64,000 bases of DNA, taken from contig NC_063150.1 in assembly GCF_020921035.1 (NCBI RefSeq), positions 1,240,001 through 1,304,000 of the forward strand, given 5' to 3'. Below are positions 25,975 to 38,400 of the stretch, in pieces. The notes under the pieces were generated by a model. It was not told the origin of the DNA, did not search any database, and saw nothing but the letters and a program-made list of their open reading frames with translations. A program made the position numbers and the translations under genes. Source of the stretch: Rhodamnia argentea (Eukaryota > Streptophyta > Magnoliopsida > Myrtales > Myrtaceae). Numbering within the stretch: position 1 is the first letter of the stretch; each line of letters starts with the position of its first letter.

Positions 25975-27345
25975 TTTTGCGACGAAATTAGCGATGAACC
26001 TTTAATTTCACAGTTCCGTGGATGAAATGCAATTTTGCGACGTACATTATTTTGTGGCTAATTAGCGACGACTTTAGCAATGAATAGTTTTGCGACGAAA
26101 TTAGCGACGAATCTTTAATTTCACAATTTTGCAGATGAAATACAATTTTGCAACGAACATTATTTTGTGGCTAATTAGCGACGAATTTAGCGACCGATAT
26201 TTTTGCGATGGAATTAGCGATGAACCTTCAATTTCACAATTGGTGTTTTGTCACTAATTAGAGACGAATTTAGCGACAAAAAATTTTGCTATAAAATTAG
26301 CGACGAACATTTAATTTCACAAATTCGCGCATGACTTACAATTTTGCGACGAATATTATTTTGTGGCTAATTAGCGACAAATTTAGCGACGAATAGTTTT
26401 GTGACGAAATTAGTGACGAACCTTTACTTTCACAATTCCGCGGATGAAATGCAATTTTGCAACGACTATCATTTTATGGCTAATTAGCGACGACTTTAGC
26501 GACTAATAGTTTTGCGACCAAATTAGCGACGAACCTTTACTTTCACAATTCCGTGGATGAAAAGCAATTTTGTGACGAATATCATTTGTGGCTAATTAGC
26601 GACGCCTTTAGCGACGAATATTTTTGCGACGAAATTAGCGACGAACCTTTACTTTCACAATTCCACGGATGAAATGCAATTTTGCGACGAACATCATTTT
26701 GTGGCTAATTAGCGATGACTTTAGCAACGACTATTTTTGCGACTGAATTAGTGACGAACCTTTAATTTCACAATACCACGAATGAAATTCAATTTTGCGA
26801 TGAACGGTTTTTTGTCACTAATTAGCGACGAATTTAGCAACGAAGTATTTTGCTATGTCACAAATCCGCACATGAAAATCAATTTTTGCAACGAACATTA
26901 TTTTGTCGCTAATTGGGACGAATAGTTTTACGACGAAATTAGCGACGAACCTTTAATTTCACAATTTCGCGGATGAAATTGAATTTTACGACTTATGGTG
27001 TTTTGTCGCTAATTAGCGACGAATTTAGCAACGAAGTATTTTGCTATGAAATTAGTGACGAACATTTAATTTCACAAATCCACGCATGAAAACCAATTTT
27101 GCGACGAACAGTTTTGCGAAGAAATTAGCGAGGAAATTTTAATTTCACAATTCGGAGGATAAAATCGATTTTGCCACGAACGGCTTTTTGTTGCTAATTG
27201 GCGACAAACGTAGCGACGAATAATTTGCGACGAAATTAGCGACAAGCTTTTAATTTCACAATTCCGCGAATGAAATTCAATTTTGTGATGAACGATTTTT
27301 TGTCACTAATTAGCGACGAATTTTGTTGCTACAAAACATTTCGTC
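25975..27345. repeat. Tandem array of a ~112-bp unit in the CACTA subterminal region
   Basis: The phrase GACGAAATTAGCGACGAACC followed by TTTAATTTCACAATTCCGCGGATGAAAT and TTTTGTGGCTAATTAGCGAC recurs about twelve times. Successive starts near 25981, 26094, 26206, 26288, 26401, 26513, 26626, 26738, 26931, 27043, 27116 and 27228 give spacings of mostly 112-114 bp, with some of 73-82 bp from internally deleted units. Each unit itself contains three to four GCGACGAA-like words. In CACTA elements such subterminal motifs bind the element's TNPA-like protein; here that is inferred. Confidence 0.88.
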
Positions 27346-28094
27346 ACCAATTAGCGACGATGTTGTTGGTCGTTGCTAAGTTTGCGACAAATTTTTTTGT
27401 TGTTAATTAGCGACGAACTTAGCCATGAATTTTGCAACAAATGCGCCATGAAAGTTATTTCGTTGCTATTTTCGTCGCAAATTAGCGACGAATGTTTTTT
27501 CATTGCTATTTTCGTCGCAAATGAGCGACGAATTATTTTACACATCACTATTTTCGTCGCAAATTAGCAACGAATTCCACTTCATCGCTATGTTTGTCGC
27601 AAATTAGCGACGAATTTTGTTCGTCGCTAATTTTCCGTGGCTAAAACCTTGCTTTTTTGTAGTGAGAGGTCAAGTCCGAGTGGACAGAGGCCAAAGGAAT
27701 TTTGCCAAACTGGGGTTTAGGGAATATTTTTCTACCCCTTACCAAACCTTCCTTGGTTTCACTCCCTTTCAGAATATCTGTGCAAACGTGGAAAGGATGA
27801 AACACGAATCGAATTCGCCAAGCGCGTAGGAGGGGCGACGGTTCCTGGAGCTCGTTTCTCATATCTTGATTAACTTGGTTCCTAAGCAACATGAGCTCGA
27901 AATTTTGTGAGAATTAGGCATGGGCATCGTGCTTCAAAAAGGCTTTCCCATGTTGAACCTAAAAGTACCGCGACGTCACTCGAATCAAAAGTATACTTGG
28001 CTCCTGTTGAACTAGTATGTTATCTATTAATAAAAGATAAAATAACAAAATAAAATTTAAATTTTAAAATTATTAAAATATTATGTCACGGGAC

Positions 28095-28262
28095 GGCCAG
28101 CGTTGGGCAGCTTCCACGTTAGTGTTGTTCGGTCGAAATTGGACGGATATGCTGAATTTGCACAATTGCAAAATGTTTAGGATTAAATCGGCCAAAAAAA
28201 AGTTTGGGACTGAATTGACACAGTTGCAATAGATTTAAGACTTTTTCGATAATTTTTTTCCC
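28095..28262. mobile_element. One arm of the MULE/fold-back family
   Basis: The segment reads TTGCACAATTGCAAAATG, GGACTGAATTGACACAGTTG and AATAGATTTAAGAC...TTTCGATAATTTTTTT. This is the same terminal arm as the right ends at 10975-11123 and 58880-58988. No opposite arm is found nearby, so this is a truncated or solo arm. Confidence 0.6.
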
Positions 28263-28299
28263 AAAAAGAAGTGATTTTTGACACCGATTATGAAAAGTG

Positions 28300-30120
28300 A
28301 TGATGGTTTTGATAAGGTACATATTTCCGATAGACATATTGCTTGGTATTCAATAAAAAGGACTAAATCACGCTTTATGCTTAACAATTTTTCTTTTCTT
28401 CAAGACATTCTCTTCTTCACAATTCTATATTCTTCTCCTTTCTCACACAAATTTGATAATCCATTCAAGATGAAATTTCAAAAGAGAAATTGAGTAATTG
28501 CTAAACTCGTTTCTCTATTGCTTTGGTGTACATCCTAGAGATATATTAGCTTTAGATCCAACAGCAATAATAGTGGTGACAAATAATACATTAAGGACAA
28601 TGATTGCAATTTTACATCAAAGAAGTATAAAACACTACTCATATCTTCATCAGCAATTAAATTTTCTCAGCAATTTTACGGTGTTATCATTATGGAGATG
28701 GAGACAATGATTGCATCAAATGTTCGCAATCTGAGCAATCTTTACATATTGCGAATCGTTTGGAGGGCAAGCAAGCACTTTCTCTTAAGAAGAGAGAGCA
28801 CAAGCAACAAAGCTTGTTAAGACTAAGACAAGCTAACCCAAAGATCTACCGGTGGGCGATTTCATTATGGTGGTATACCAACCACCTGTTCTGGAACTTC
28901 CGGTTCCAATTGAAGCATACTTTCCTTTCTTTTTTTTTCTAGGTGGGTACCTCTTGGATTTAGAGTTTGTTCCCCAGCTGCCACACATAAGGTACTGATC
29001 TTTGTCCCCCCAGTGTTGTTGCCTACTGTGGGAAGGAAGGAAAGTTTTCCAGGACCGAAGAAGGTCAAACTCTGGGCGGTCTACCAAGTTTTGCATACGC
29101 TATGATTTCATAAGATTGAACCTTTTTTCTCCAACCGAAGTGTTGGAGTTCGAGAGCACGAGGAATGGGCTTTCATTCCGGGGACCTATTTCATTGGCAG
29201 GCTCCCATTGGATCTACTCCTCTTTTCGTGCTGCTTGATTATACTAATTTAATCCATTGAAAAGACAATATTATCCCAACTTGCTCACTATTCTTGCTTC
29301 AGAAGATAATGATTTTGATGAAATCAATGCTGCAAGAAAAAGGTGCCAAGATGACAAAAAGAGGTGTCGAGAAAGAATTCTCAATGCTTTGCCAAATCGT
29401 TTATATGAGATTTCTCGATCTTATTCAAATCCCGGAGACATTTGGAATGCCTTGGAGACCAAATACAATACTAACAAATAAGGTACCGATAGATGTATTA
29501 CCTTACAAAATATTTTGAAGTTGCCATGATTAATGAAAAATCTATTTCTAAGTAAGTGGAGGTAATTCAAATACATATTGCCAAACTCAAAGACCTTTTT
29601 CAAATTGCTGCAATTATTTCAAAATTGCATTCAACTTGGAATGATTATGAAAAGAAACTTCTTCACACGATTGAGAACCTAACAGTGGATAATTTGATGA
29701 AAAAAAAATTCAAATTGAGAAAGGTTCTCAAGATCGTGGGGCTAATTATGTGAAGGAAGTTGCAAACAAGTTGCATTTTGTTGAGAGTTGATAACAAAAA
29801 TAATTGTCTGAACTTTGGTTCAATGTGAAATATCGATTTTCACACAGTCTAGAGACCAAATGAATATCATGAATTTCCCGAATGATGAAGAGAGAAAAAA
29901 TTTTGGGTCAAAGAAAGTGTCATTTTGAATTATATTAATAATTTGTTTATGTGGCTTTGCTACATATCTTAGAGGTATATTTGCTTTAAATCCGATCGTA
30001 ATAATAGTGAGGGTTGATAATATCTTAAATAAAGCGATCATCATCACCCATCAAAGTATCAATAAACTACAAATTATTGCTCGTATCTCCGTCATCAATC
30101 AAATTTTCTCAACAACTCAC
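28300..30120 (+). mobile_element. Decayed copia-type retroelement with a repeated flank
   Basis: Two direct copies of about 170 bp (28500-28672 and 29935-30108) share blocks such as TCGTATCTCC/TCATATCTTC and ATCAATTAAATTTTCTCA, and look like partial LTRs. Between them lies a copia gag remnant (29256-29753) coding for RCRERILNALPNRLYEIS, GDIWNALETKYNTNK and later KLHSTWNDYEKKLLHTIENL. Stops interrupt it. About 300 bp at 28930-29245 differ in composition and match neither gag nor LTR. Confidence 0.6.
29256..29753 (+). pseudogene. Copia gag (UBN2-type) remnant
   Basis: The frame beginning near 29257 gives ERILNALPNRLYEISRSYSN and IWNALETKYN. A second frame from 29556 gives IHIAKLKDLFQIAAII and KLHSTWNDYEKKLLHT. 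Together they follow the gag order 'LP..LY..., W..L...Y, ...L..SW..Y'. Two or more frame breaks separate the parts, and no zinc knuckle or pol follows. Confidence 0.7.
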
Positions 30121-30327
30121 ACTCGGATAAGAGCGGGATAGTTCTTATCAGAATTGGACTAGTCCTATCATTCATGCTTTATTTTGTTTTATCTTTTAAA
30201 ATTGTTCAAACATTTGTATGATTTCGGCAAATTCCTTTCTCACTCTTGCTTACTTGATTTTCACAAAAATAATTAGTAATTATCCTAGGCAGTAGATTTT
30301 GATATGATCCTTTGGGAGGACATGTGG

Positions 30328-30331
<4 letters not shown>

Positions 30332-30368
<37 letters not shown>
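30332..30368. repeat. CT microsatellite, about 18 units
   Basis: An uninterrupted (CT)n run, with no gene nearby. Confidence 0.95.
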
Positions 30369-30373
<5 letters not shown>

Positions 30374-30539
30374 TTTGCCACAATATGACAGGTTAATTCA
30401 ACACGAATCATATATGTAGTACATAATTTTCAAGATTGATGAAATAATTGATGTACATTGATCTTATATTTGTCACATTAGTCGAGTGCTCAATTTCAAT
30501 GTATAACATCATTTAGTATATTAAGCATGAGCCTATGCC

Positions 30540-31255
30540 TTGGAAAATCTCAAACTTTAACTCTTGTCTCGATTCTACTTTTTGTCTTCTAAAAAATCTC
30601 CAACTTTAAGTCCAGTTTCAATTCTACATTAAATTATTTTTTTGTCCCACAAAAAACTATTAACTTTAGGTATTGTCCCAATTCTACCCTAAACTTTTTT
30701 TGCCCTATGAAAAACTCCCAACTTTAGATCTTATCCCAATTTTATCCTAAAATTTTTATAGTCTCATAAAACCACAAACTTTAATTCACTTGAGTCACAA
30801 ATCAACCCCAATTAATCCCCTATCCAAAATTTATTGTTAACAACCGAAAAATGGAAAACTCCCAAACACGAGCTATTCGAGAATTTTGAGCACGAACTCT
30901 CCGACCTCAAGAGATGAAACATTCTCAAGCATGAGAGACCGAAGACCGATTGCAAAATCACGAAGGGTGACATTGACGGATGATTAGTGGATGTAGATCT
31001 AGGACTCAAGTAAAAGTTGGTGATCTTTTACGAGACAAAAAGGATTAGAGTAAAATTGAAACTAGATCAAAAATTGTGATTTTTTTATGAGACAAAAAAA
31101 TTTTAGGGTAAAATTCGAACTTGAACTAAAGTTGGGGATTTTTCATTGAATAAAAAAATTCAAGTAAAATTGGGATTGCACCTAAAATTGAAGGTTTTTT
31201 TATAAGAACGAGATGTAGAAATGGGACAAGAGCTAAAATTATAGATTTTGTTAGG
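30540..31255. mobile_element. Fold-back element with internally repeated arms
   Basis: The left arm (about 30545-30790) has four diverged ~60-bp direct repeats of the form CAACTTTA-GT(C)-CAATTCTACCCTAAA-TTTTTTTGTC-ATAAAAAACT. The right arm (about 31005-31250) holds their reverse complements (GAGACAAAAAAATTTTAGGG, GTAAAATTGGGATTGCACC). The unique middle is about 210 bp. The ends GGAAAATCTC and GATTTTGTTAGG are imperfectly complementary. No open frame in it has a domain. Confidence 0.75.
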
Positions 31256-31450
31256 ATATTAGGCCATTAAACAGTTACATATTATGTATAATTGTTCATT
31301 TCTAACATTAGTCCATTCCGAGTTTTCTTATGAACGAGTGTAATTACTAACCAACGTGAATTTTTGCTACCATTTTCCTCGTGGAGAGAACTCATGTGCT
31401 ATATTGCAAACTTTCCACGGCGTGGCACGCTTAAACGACATCAATCATTT

Positions 31451-31469
31451 TTCGACCAAAAAAAAAAAA
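31451..31469 (+). mobile_element. 19-bp poly(A) insertion between 15-bp direct repeats
   Basis: The motif TTCGACC followed by about twelve A lies between two perfect copies of CGACATCAATCATTT (31436-31450 and 31470-31484). Long target duplications and a poly(A) end are marks of target-primed reverse transcription, so this looks like an extremely truncated LINE/SINE insertion. Confidence 0.65.
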
Positions 31470-31484
31470 CGACATCAATCATTT

Positions 31485-34300
31485 CACCAACTCCCAAAGC
31501 ACTTGATGGGCTGGGCCACAATCACAGCCCTACGTCATTGACCAAAGCTCACGAGCACAATGATGATAGTCATCCCCTTTCCAAGAACTAAAATTCAGCA
31601 AATGTAATAAAGAAAAAAGCACATTTCGCCGACCAAATACTTTAAGTTTAGACATGAACAACATAAGCTCCAATTGGAGATTATGGATGTGATTGTGGAT
31701 AGTCTGAATTGGAGATGGTTATTCAACACAATGGAACAAAAGGAAGCCGTAGGAATTTAGTTTGGAAACTTTTGATTGGCGAATAGAACTTTGAATAACT
31801 TGAAACCTATTGACATTTGATTTTAAAAATTTTCTTCTTGACCAATTTGAGTTTATGGATTAATACAACAAGTTGGATTCCATCATTATTAAATTGGTAA
31901 TTCTTAAATTATATTAATAGCAATTAATGTTAAGTCAACTGAAACAAATTAAATCCATTTTAGATGTAAGGGAAAGATGACAAGTAACATTATTTAGTTA
32001 ACACTCGATTTTGTTTTCTCGATTTCTTACAACACATTAATCTTGTGTTTGAATAATTCTCATAATTAGCGCATAGAGTAAGTGGGCGACGTGCTTAATT
32101 AGGTGAGATGTACGACTTCTTTGGCACTAGATGTCATCAGTTGCGATGCTATGATTTGATCACATGACATCGTATTAAATTGGACTTGGCGAAACGTTTA
32201 TGGCTTTGTTGTACTCCGTATAACGATATCATTTTTTGCTAACGTTAATTTTTTCCTCGACAAATTATAATGAACAAAGAAAATGGAATCCCAAATATTG
32301 ACATGAATTTCCCGAGTCCAAATTATCGTCAAATAGAAAAAAAAATCAGATCTTGGAATTTTAGTCTCAGTCGTGAAATAGTAGTTGGGATGGTCGGCTG
32401 TATTGGTGCTTCCGACTGTTAGAAGCTTGCCACTTTCTTACAAGACATTAAATAGATGGGACAAGATATGTTTAGATGAAAATTAGAACAACAATATTAA
32501 AAAATGAATAAGAACTTGCTGCAACTGGAGCTTCCCCACTTATGAAAAATATAGTGTACGAAAACAACTGGTGAGTCAAAGAATTGAAGTTAGTTGCCTC
32601 AAATTATTGACGAAATCCGAACTAATCACTTCAACGAAAGTCAAATGCCACATTTCCATTTATTTAATTGCTCCTTTTATAACTTGTGTAGGAATCAAAG
32701 TTAATGTTTTATATTAGGATTGTGCAATTTGATTAACTTCTTCTAGTGTGAAAGTAAGCTTCCTCGAACAAAATGTTATACTAAGTAGACCTAGCAATGG
32801 GTGGGTTTGCTCATGTTTGGACATTCGAGTCAATACGAGTTCGAGTCATAAAATGGGTCTTTCGAATGGTTGGGATTTGATAAGTCTAGACCCGACTCTT
32901 CAAAAAGTGATCTCTAGTTTCAACAAATGAATAAACGGAAAATTTACGTATCGATCACTGGCCACAAAACCTCTGTAGCTTTTAAGTGACATAATTATTA
33001 GTTTCCTCCAACCACCATAATTAAAAAAAAAAAAAAGACTGGAATTTGAAAACTCTGATGATCCCGTGATTAAAACAAATTAGCAAATCGAACAAAAGAA
33101 AAGCCAAACACTGTAAATATAGCTAATCTAGTAACAAATATCACAGAAACGAAATATCGTACCAAGAACAATTTTGTAAGCTAGTGAAAGAAAAACAAAA
33201 TTAAAATGAAATAAAGCTCTGACTTTTAACACGAGGGAACCCAAATTGGACCAAGGAGGCTTTGACATTCAGTTATAATTCCACCAAAAGGAGAGAGAGA
33301 TAAGATTATTTCTTTCACATTTTTCACATTTGATTAGAGTAATTTAAAGTTGTACCCACATGTCCATTTTTTTTTTATTTGACTCAAAAATAAATTTAAA
33401 GTAAAGATTTCGACGAGAGTAATTTAGGGAGGAACGAATTCGATATGCCCATTTTTCTCCATTTTTATCATATTTTGTGTCTTTTTTTTATAAGAGAGGC
33501 AAAAAGAAACTAGATGTCAATGTGGAGAAGACAACACAACATATGAATTGAGTTGGGACTAGTCGAGTTGACCTTCGAGTAAAGAACTTTCTACCTCTCT
33601 GTTTTCTTTCCCTCTTATTCTCCCCTTTCTCTAAGTCCTAACCTTTTGAATATTCAGAGGCTTTCCTTTGATTCAATTCTTCGGTATCACCCAAAAGTCA
33701 TAGACCTGGATAAACATTAACCACTCGCAAAAACATGTCAAAGAAAAAGAGAAATAAAATTGGAGCCTTCAAAAAGAGGCAATATTCTACTTCTATGATC
33801 CATTAAGAGATGAACATTGGATCATAATGGATTGTGATTCCATATGCATCGGCACGAATTTGGTACGCCTAAATTAACCCAATTATCGTGAAAATAAATA
33901 ATCTAAATATAGTAGAAAAGGATCGAGGGATATTCACAAATACTGAGATGATGATGACGGAATATTTAATCACGATTATGTCGTAACACGCGAAGATTTT
34001 AAGGATCGTACGATGAACGGACGAGATTCATGGATTTTTCCTTTTTCGTTTTTTGATCCGACGGTATTGGAGGGTTGGAGATACGTCCTTCAAAGGATCT
34101 CGGGATCCTAGAAGATGACCGGAATGCTACGTGACGACTGATGAGACAGACGTTCATCACGAAGGATAAAAATCACGTCTTTTTGCTTGCTCTCTTGCTC
34201 CAACTCCTGTTGGGTCCGTGTCCGTCGCTCATCAATCCTTTTCCACAAAGATTTCTTCTTTTTCTGGGTCGGCTCTTTCCCCCCTCTCTCCCGAGATCTC
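31485..34300. other. Intergenic, no gene seen
   Basis: AT-rich sequence with no open frame longer than about 75 codons and no recognisable domain. A few poly(A/T) tracts are present. Confidence 0.6.
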
Positions 34301-34337
34301 CCGAATAAATTAATAGATAAAGAATACCGAAAACATT

Positions 34338-35401
34338 CTCTCTCTCTCTCTCTCTCATGCGCACACGTAAACACGAACCCAGATGCACGCACGCAGTCAA
34401 AGACGCATGGAGAGAAAGAAAGATTGCAATCGAGTGTAAAGCTTGCGTTGCGTCGGCATACCCCCCATCGAGCTCTTGAAGGACCCCATCTTTAGCCGAC
34501 CTGTAACATCATCATCGCCATCCCCACTTCTCTCTCGTCGTGGTTGAAACCGAGCGCGACTTCTCGTTCTCCCTGTTTCGGCTTGTTCGCTCTCTGTTTC
34601 ATCTTGGGTACGGCCTCTTTTCTCTGTTCTTGGAGCTATTTCCTTCTCGTACAGTGAAAGCTCCATTTTTTTTTTTTGTTCCCTTTTGCGTCCTGGGTTT
34701 GAATGGAGCTCAAGTTTTCACATTTTCTTTGTGATTTGTTTTTTTTTTTTTTTGGTTTTTCGGTTTTGTGGGTCGCATCGCTTTCTGGAGCTGTTCTTGC
34801 TTGTTAAGTTTCTTCGTGGCATCTAATGATGCGTGTCTCGCCCTGCAGTTCCTTTGTTTTGGTAATGGGCGTTTGACTTTCTTTCTGATAAAACATTTGG
34901 CTGCTAAATAGACACGTAATTGCATATGCATTATGCGGTTGAACATGTAGATTTTCCGTCTTTTCGCTTTCAAATTGGGGTTTCGGTTTCTGCATATTGC
35001 GATGATTCCGTAGTTTGTGCCCTTTCAGTCCGCGTGCGTGGTGGTTGAGGTATCTTATTTTCTCTGCAGTGTTTGCTTTTAAGAATGCAGTAGGGCGCGG
35101 TTTCTTCAATCTTAGCAGATGTTGCTCATACATAACAGTTGCTGATATTTGTTCTTTTGGTATGTGTTTATATGTTGTAAAAGTTGCACTTTTTTGCCTA
35201 GGCGAAGAATCTATGATTGCGGTGATTAGGAGTTGAGTTGTTTTTGATTTGCGGAATAGTTGTCTTCCTCCTCTTTGTATGTTTTGTCTGCTTGAGTTAT
35301 ATCTTCGTGAGCACAGTTGTTGTTCGTGCAATGAGCTATTAATTTTAGTTTTGAGGTAGTGGTGCTGTTGTCTACACAGTTCATCGAACGAGGGACCGAG
35401 C
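34338..35401 (+). promoter_or_regulatory. 5' leader and upstream region of the WD40 gene
   Basis: A CT run at 34338-34356, C/T-rich sequence at 34500-34660 and a possible donor (TTGG|GTACGG near 34606) look like a transcribed leader with an intron ending at TCTACACAG, about 15-25 bp upstream of the ATG at 35402. Several short upstream ATG frames exist before the main start if the leader is not spliced. The exact transcription start is not determinable. Confidence 0.4.
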
Positions 35402-38400
35402 ATGTCCAATCAAGTGGACGAAGTAGCTTACATGGCGGAGGAGAGAGATGCCGCTGACTTTATCGATGAAATGGATGAAGAGAACAATGGTAGAGCTGGT
35501 GGCGACGTTCCTGATGCATATGACATGGTCTGATCTCTGTTACATTATCTCCGATTGCTTGCTCATCGCCTCATGTTTCCCCGTCTCATGCTCTATCTTA
35601 AATACCTATTCCTGTATTCAGTTTGAGCAGCTCACTAAGATCACGGATACATCTGCCATGCAAGCAAGAAAGGGGAAAGACATCCAGGGTATTCCGTGGG
35701 AGAGACTGAACATAACCAGGGACAATTACAGGTTAACAAGGATTCAACAGTACAAAAATTACGTGAATGTACCGGTCTCTGGGGATGTTGCAGATAAGGT
35801 TCACTTCTTATCTTAATTTCCATCTCATTTTTATGTACTCTTAGTTCTGACTCCTCAATTAAAATGCCATATCTCAAATAGTTCTCCTGTGACAATGCAG
35901 GAGCAGCAGGACTACAAAGAAGTGGAGAAGGGAGCCAATTACTATGATTTCTTTTACAACACGAGGGTAGTTAAGCCTACAATACTTCATTTTCAGGTGA
36001 AGAGTCTTGGAAGCGGCAGATATGATTGCAAGGCTGTTTCTTCCCTTCTCTTTGTAATTCTAGACAGAATTTGCTGCCATTTAAGTTATCCGTATTTCTG
36101 CGAGCTGCAAAACTCCAGGAAATTACATAAATAACAGAGAGAAGAAAATGCTGGCAAATCAGTTCTTCTGAACTGGTTCAGTATTACTCGTTGGTCTGAA
36201 AGGGTCTTTCTAACGTAATATTTTGGAGTTTGCTGAAATTTTTGTTGCTTGCCATATTCAGCAAATAGTTGAGCTTGGATTAACTAAGTAGAGGGGGAAA
36301 ACATCGTAATTTTAAAATTTCATTACTCTTTCTTGCATGTTATGTTTGATTTAGACCGTAAAAGAGAAAGGATATGCAAGTGATAGAAATCTTGGTGGCC
36401 TGAAGTGTCCATTGGTCTAACAGAATGTGTCTGGGGCAATCTGGAATTTCACATCATTGTCCTGCGTATACATTCATCTATCTACATACATGGTTTTCCT
36501 ACTTGATTTGATACCTAACTTATTTTAATAACCTGCAGCTCAGAAACTTGGTGTGGGCTACTTCAAAACATGACGTTTATCTTATGTCGAACTACTCGGT
36601 CATGCATTGGTCTTCATTGACTTTCAATTTGAAGGAAATTCTCAATTTTGCTGGACATGTTCAACCCACCGAGGTAAGAATTTGATCTCGCCAGCTTCAT
36701 GTCTGCCTGCCTTGTTATCAGGTTGGAGAAGCCACATGCATGATGTACCTTCATGTTAATTTGTGATCACGGTGTTCTTGTCTCATTCTTCAATTGAGAG
36801 GCTCATCTTTGATGATATCTAACAGTGTTAGTTACTTTTCCACAGAAACATGCAGGAAATCTACTGGAAGGCTTTACTCAGACACAGATCAGTACTTTGG
36901 CAATCAAGGATAATTTCCTTGTAGCAGGTGGCTTTCAGGGTGAGATTTTCTGTAAGGTAACCTTTTTTTTCATTTCTTCTCTCATAATCTTCACTTTTTC
37001 TTATGATATTATGTAAATTTCCACCGAGGAAAATTTTCTGCAACTGTCTTGTTCGTAATTAGGCAATTAGAATCATTTTTCTATATTGATTATCATAAAT
37101 TTGTAGAATCAGCTCCTATTATTTTTGTACATTGGGAAAATTGCACGGCATGACTCTGCACTGAACACACTACACGTGAAGATTGTCAGATATTTAGTGA
37201 TCTAGAGGTGATGGATATTGTCTGGCCCAAAAACAAAAATAATAGAGTTGATGGAAATATTGGAGAAATGAATTTAGGACAAATAAATCTGTACTTTACG
37301 TGATTCATATGTTGTCATGAGGCAGCTTCTGAGCTGACTGGTGAATCCCAAAGTAATGCCAGCTGAATTTCCTCACTATACATGTTGGCCTATCTTCCTC
37401 ATGTGTTTGAAGTTGGCTAAATCATCCTTGACCAAATGATCCTCTTTATCTACCAGCCGAAGAAAAGTCCTCTTTTGAGATATTCACTCTGTATTGACCT
37501 CTTCTAATTGTCTTTTGCACCAATGTAGCATATCTTGGTGGGTCATTTTGTGATAAATTACAAGACAAACAATTTGCCATTACTCTTAATGACAAATTTG
37601 TGCTTGCAGCACTTGGACAGAAAAGGAGTGAGCTTCTGCACAAGGACCACATATGATGATAATGCAATAACAAATGCCGTGGAAATTTATGACAGCCTGA
37701 GGTATCAAAGTGCTTGAACATTGTTGTGATTCCTACTTGTTTACATTGAGAAAAAATTTAAGCGTTTCGTCTTCCTAAGCAGGGGTGGGATGCATTTTAT
37801 GGCAGCCAATAATGACTGTAGCATAAGAGAATATGATCTGGAGAGATTTCAAGTCGTGAATCACTTGCGGTATCCTTGGCCCGTAAATGTAAGCTTCACG
37901 AAGCAATCTTGGATGCATGGATACCACCCTTTTATTAGGAGCAATTTTTCTTCTTTACTTTCTTATTGTCATAATTGTTCCTTCTCTTCTTGTGCATCAA
38001 TTGGCAAATTTATGTGTAATTTATTCTCTGAAAGAGATATTGTGCTATAATGTCTAACCCAAAAGCTTAAATTAATAGGTGGAGGAAGACCACATGAATA
38101 TAAAGAGCATTTAGGACCTGTTGTCAAGCGTTATGAGACAATATTTCAACATATTGATAGCAATTTAAGTAAAATCGGCGTTACAAATGACAACCTCGAA
38201 TGTTTGTTGTGTTTTGTTGCTCCTGATTGCACTCTGTTCTTGTTTTGGATATAATTTGATTTCTTGCTGACAAAAGAAAAATTTGAAATCCTCAAGGTAT
38301 TGGTCTGTTTGTGGGACCTAAGTTAATAAAGTCAATGTGCATGAGGCTGTCCTGATTTATTAAGTACTTTTGACTTTTGATGCAGCATGCATCAATCAGC

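Larger units (their letters stand above)
22012..27664. mobile_element. CACTA (En/Spm) transposon, 5.65 kb, non-autonomous, carrying host gene pieces
   Basis: The left end is CACTACAAAAAAAACAAGGA and the right end ends CTTTTTTGTAGTG, a matching inverted repeat. The 3-bp flanks are AGA on both sides (22009-22011 and 27665-27667), the expected CACTA target duplication. Dense subterminal repeats of the word GCGACGAA and variants fill about 22070-22680 and 25905-27640. No TNP1/TNP2-like transposase is present. Instead the interior holds minus-strand exons of an OPT transporter and of a DnaJ gene, both broken. The intact ends suggest it could still be moved by a helper element elsewhere. Confidence 0.93.

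Noticed and set aside
25905..27640. Regular short repeats that look at first like a CRISPR-type array
   Set aside because: The units are whole 112-bp tandem repeats without unique spacers, lie in a plant nuclear context, and sit inside CACTA ends.
34804..35409. 201-codon minus-strand frame opposite the WD40 leader
   Set aside because: It is antisense to the leader and first exon, with basic low-complexity composition and no domain.
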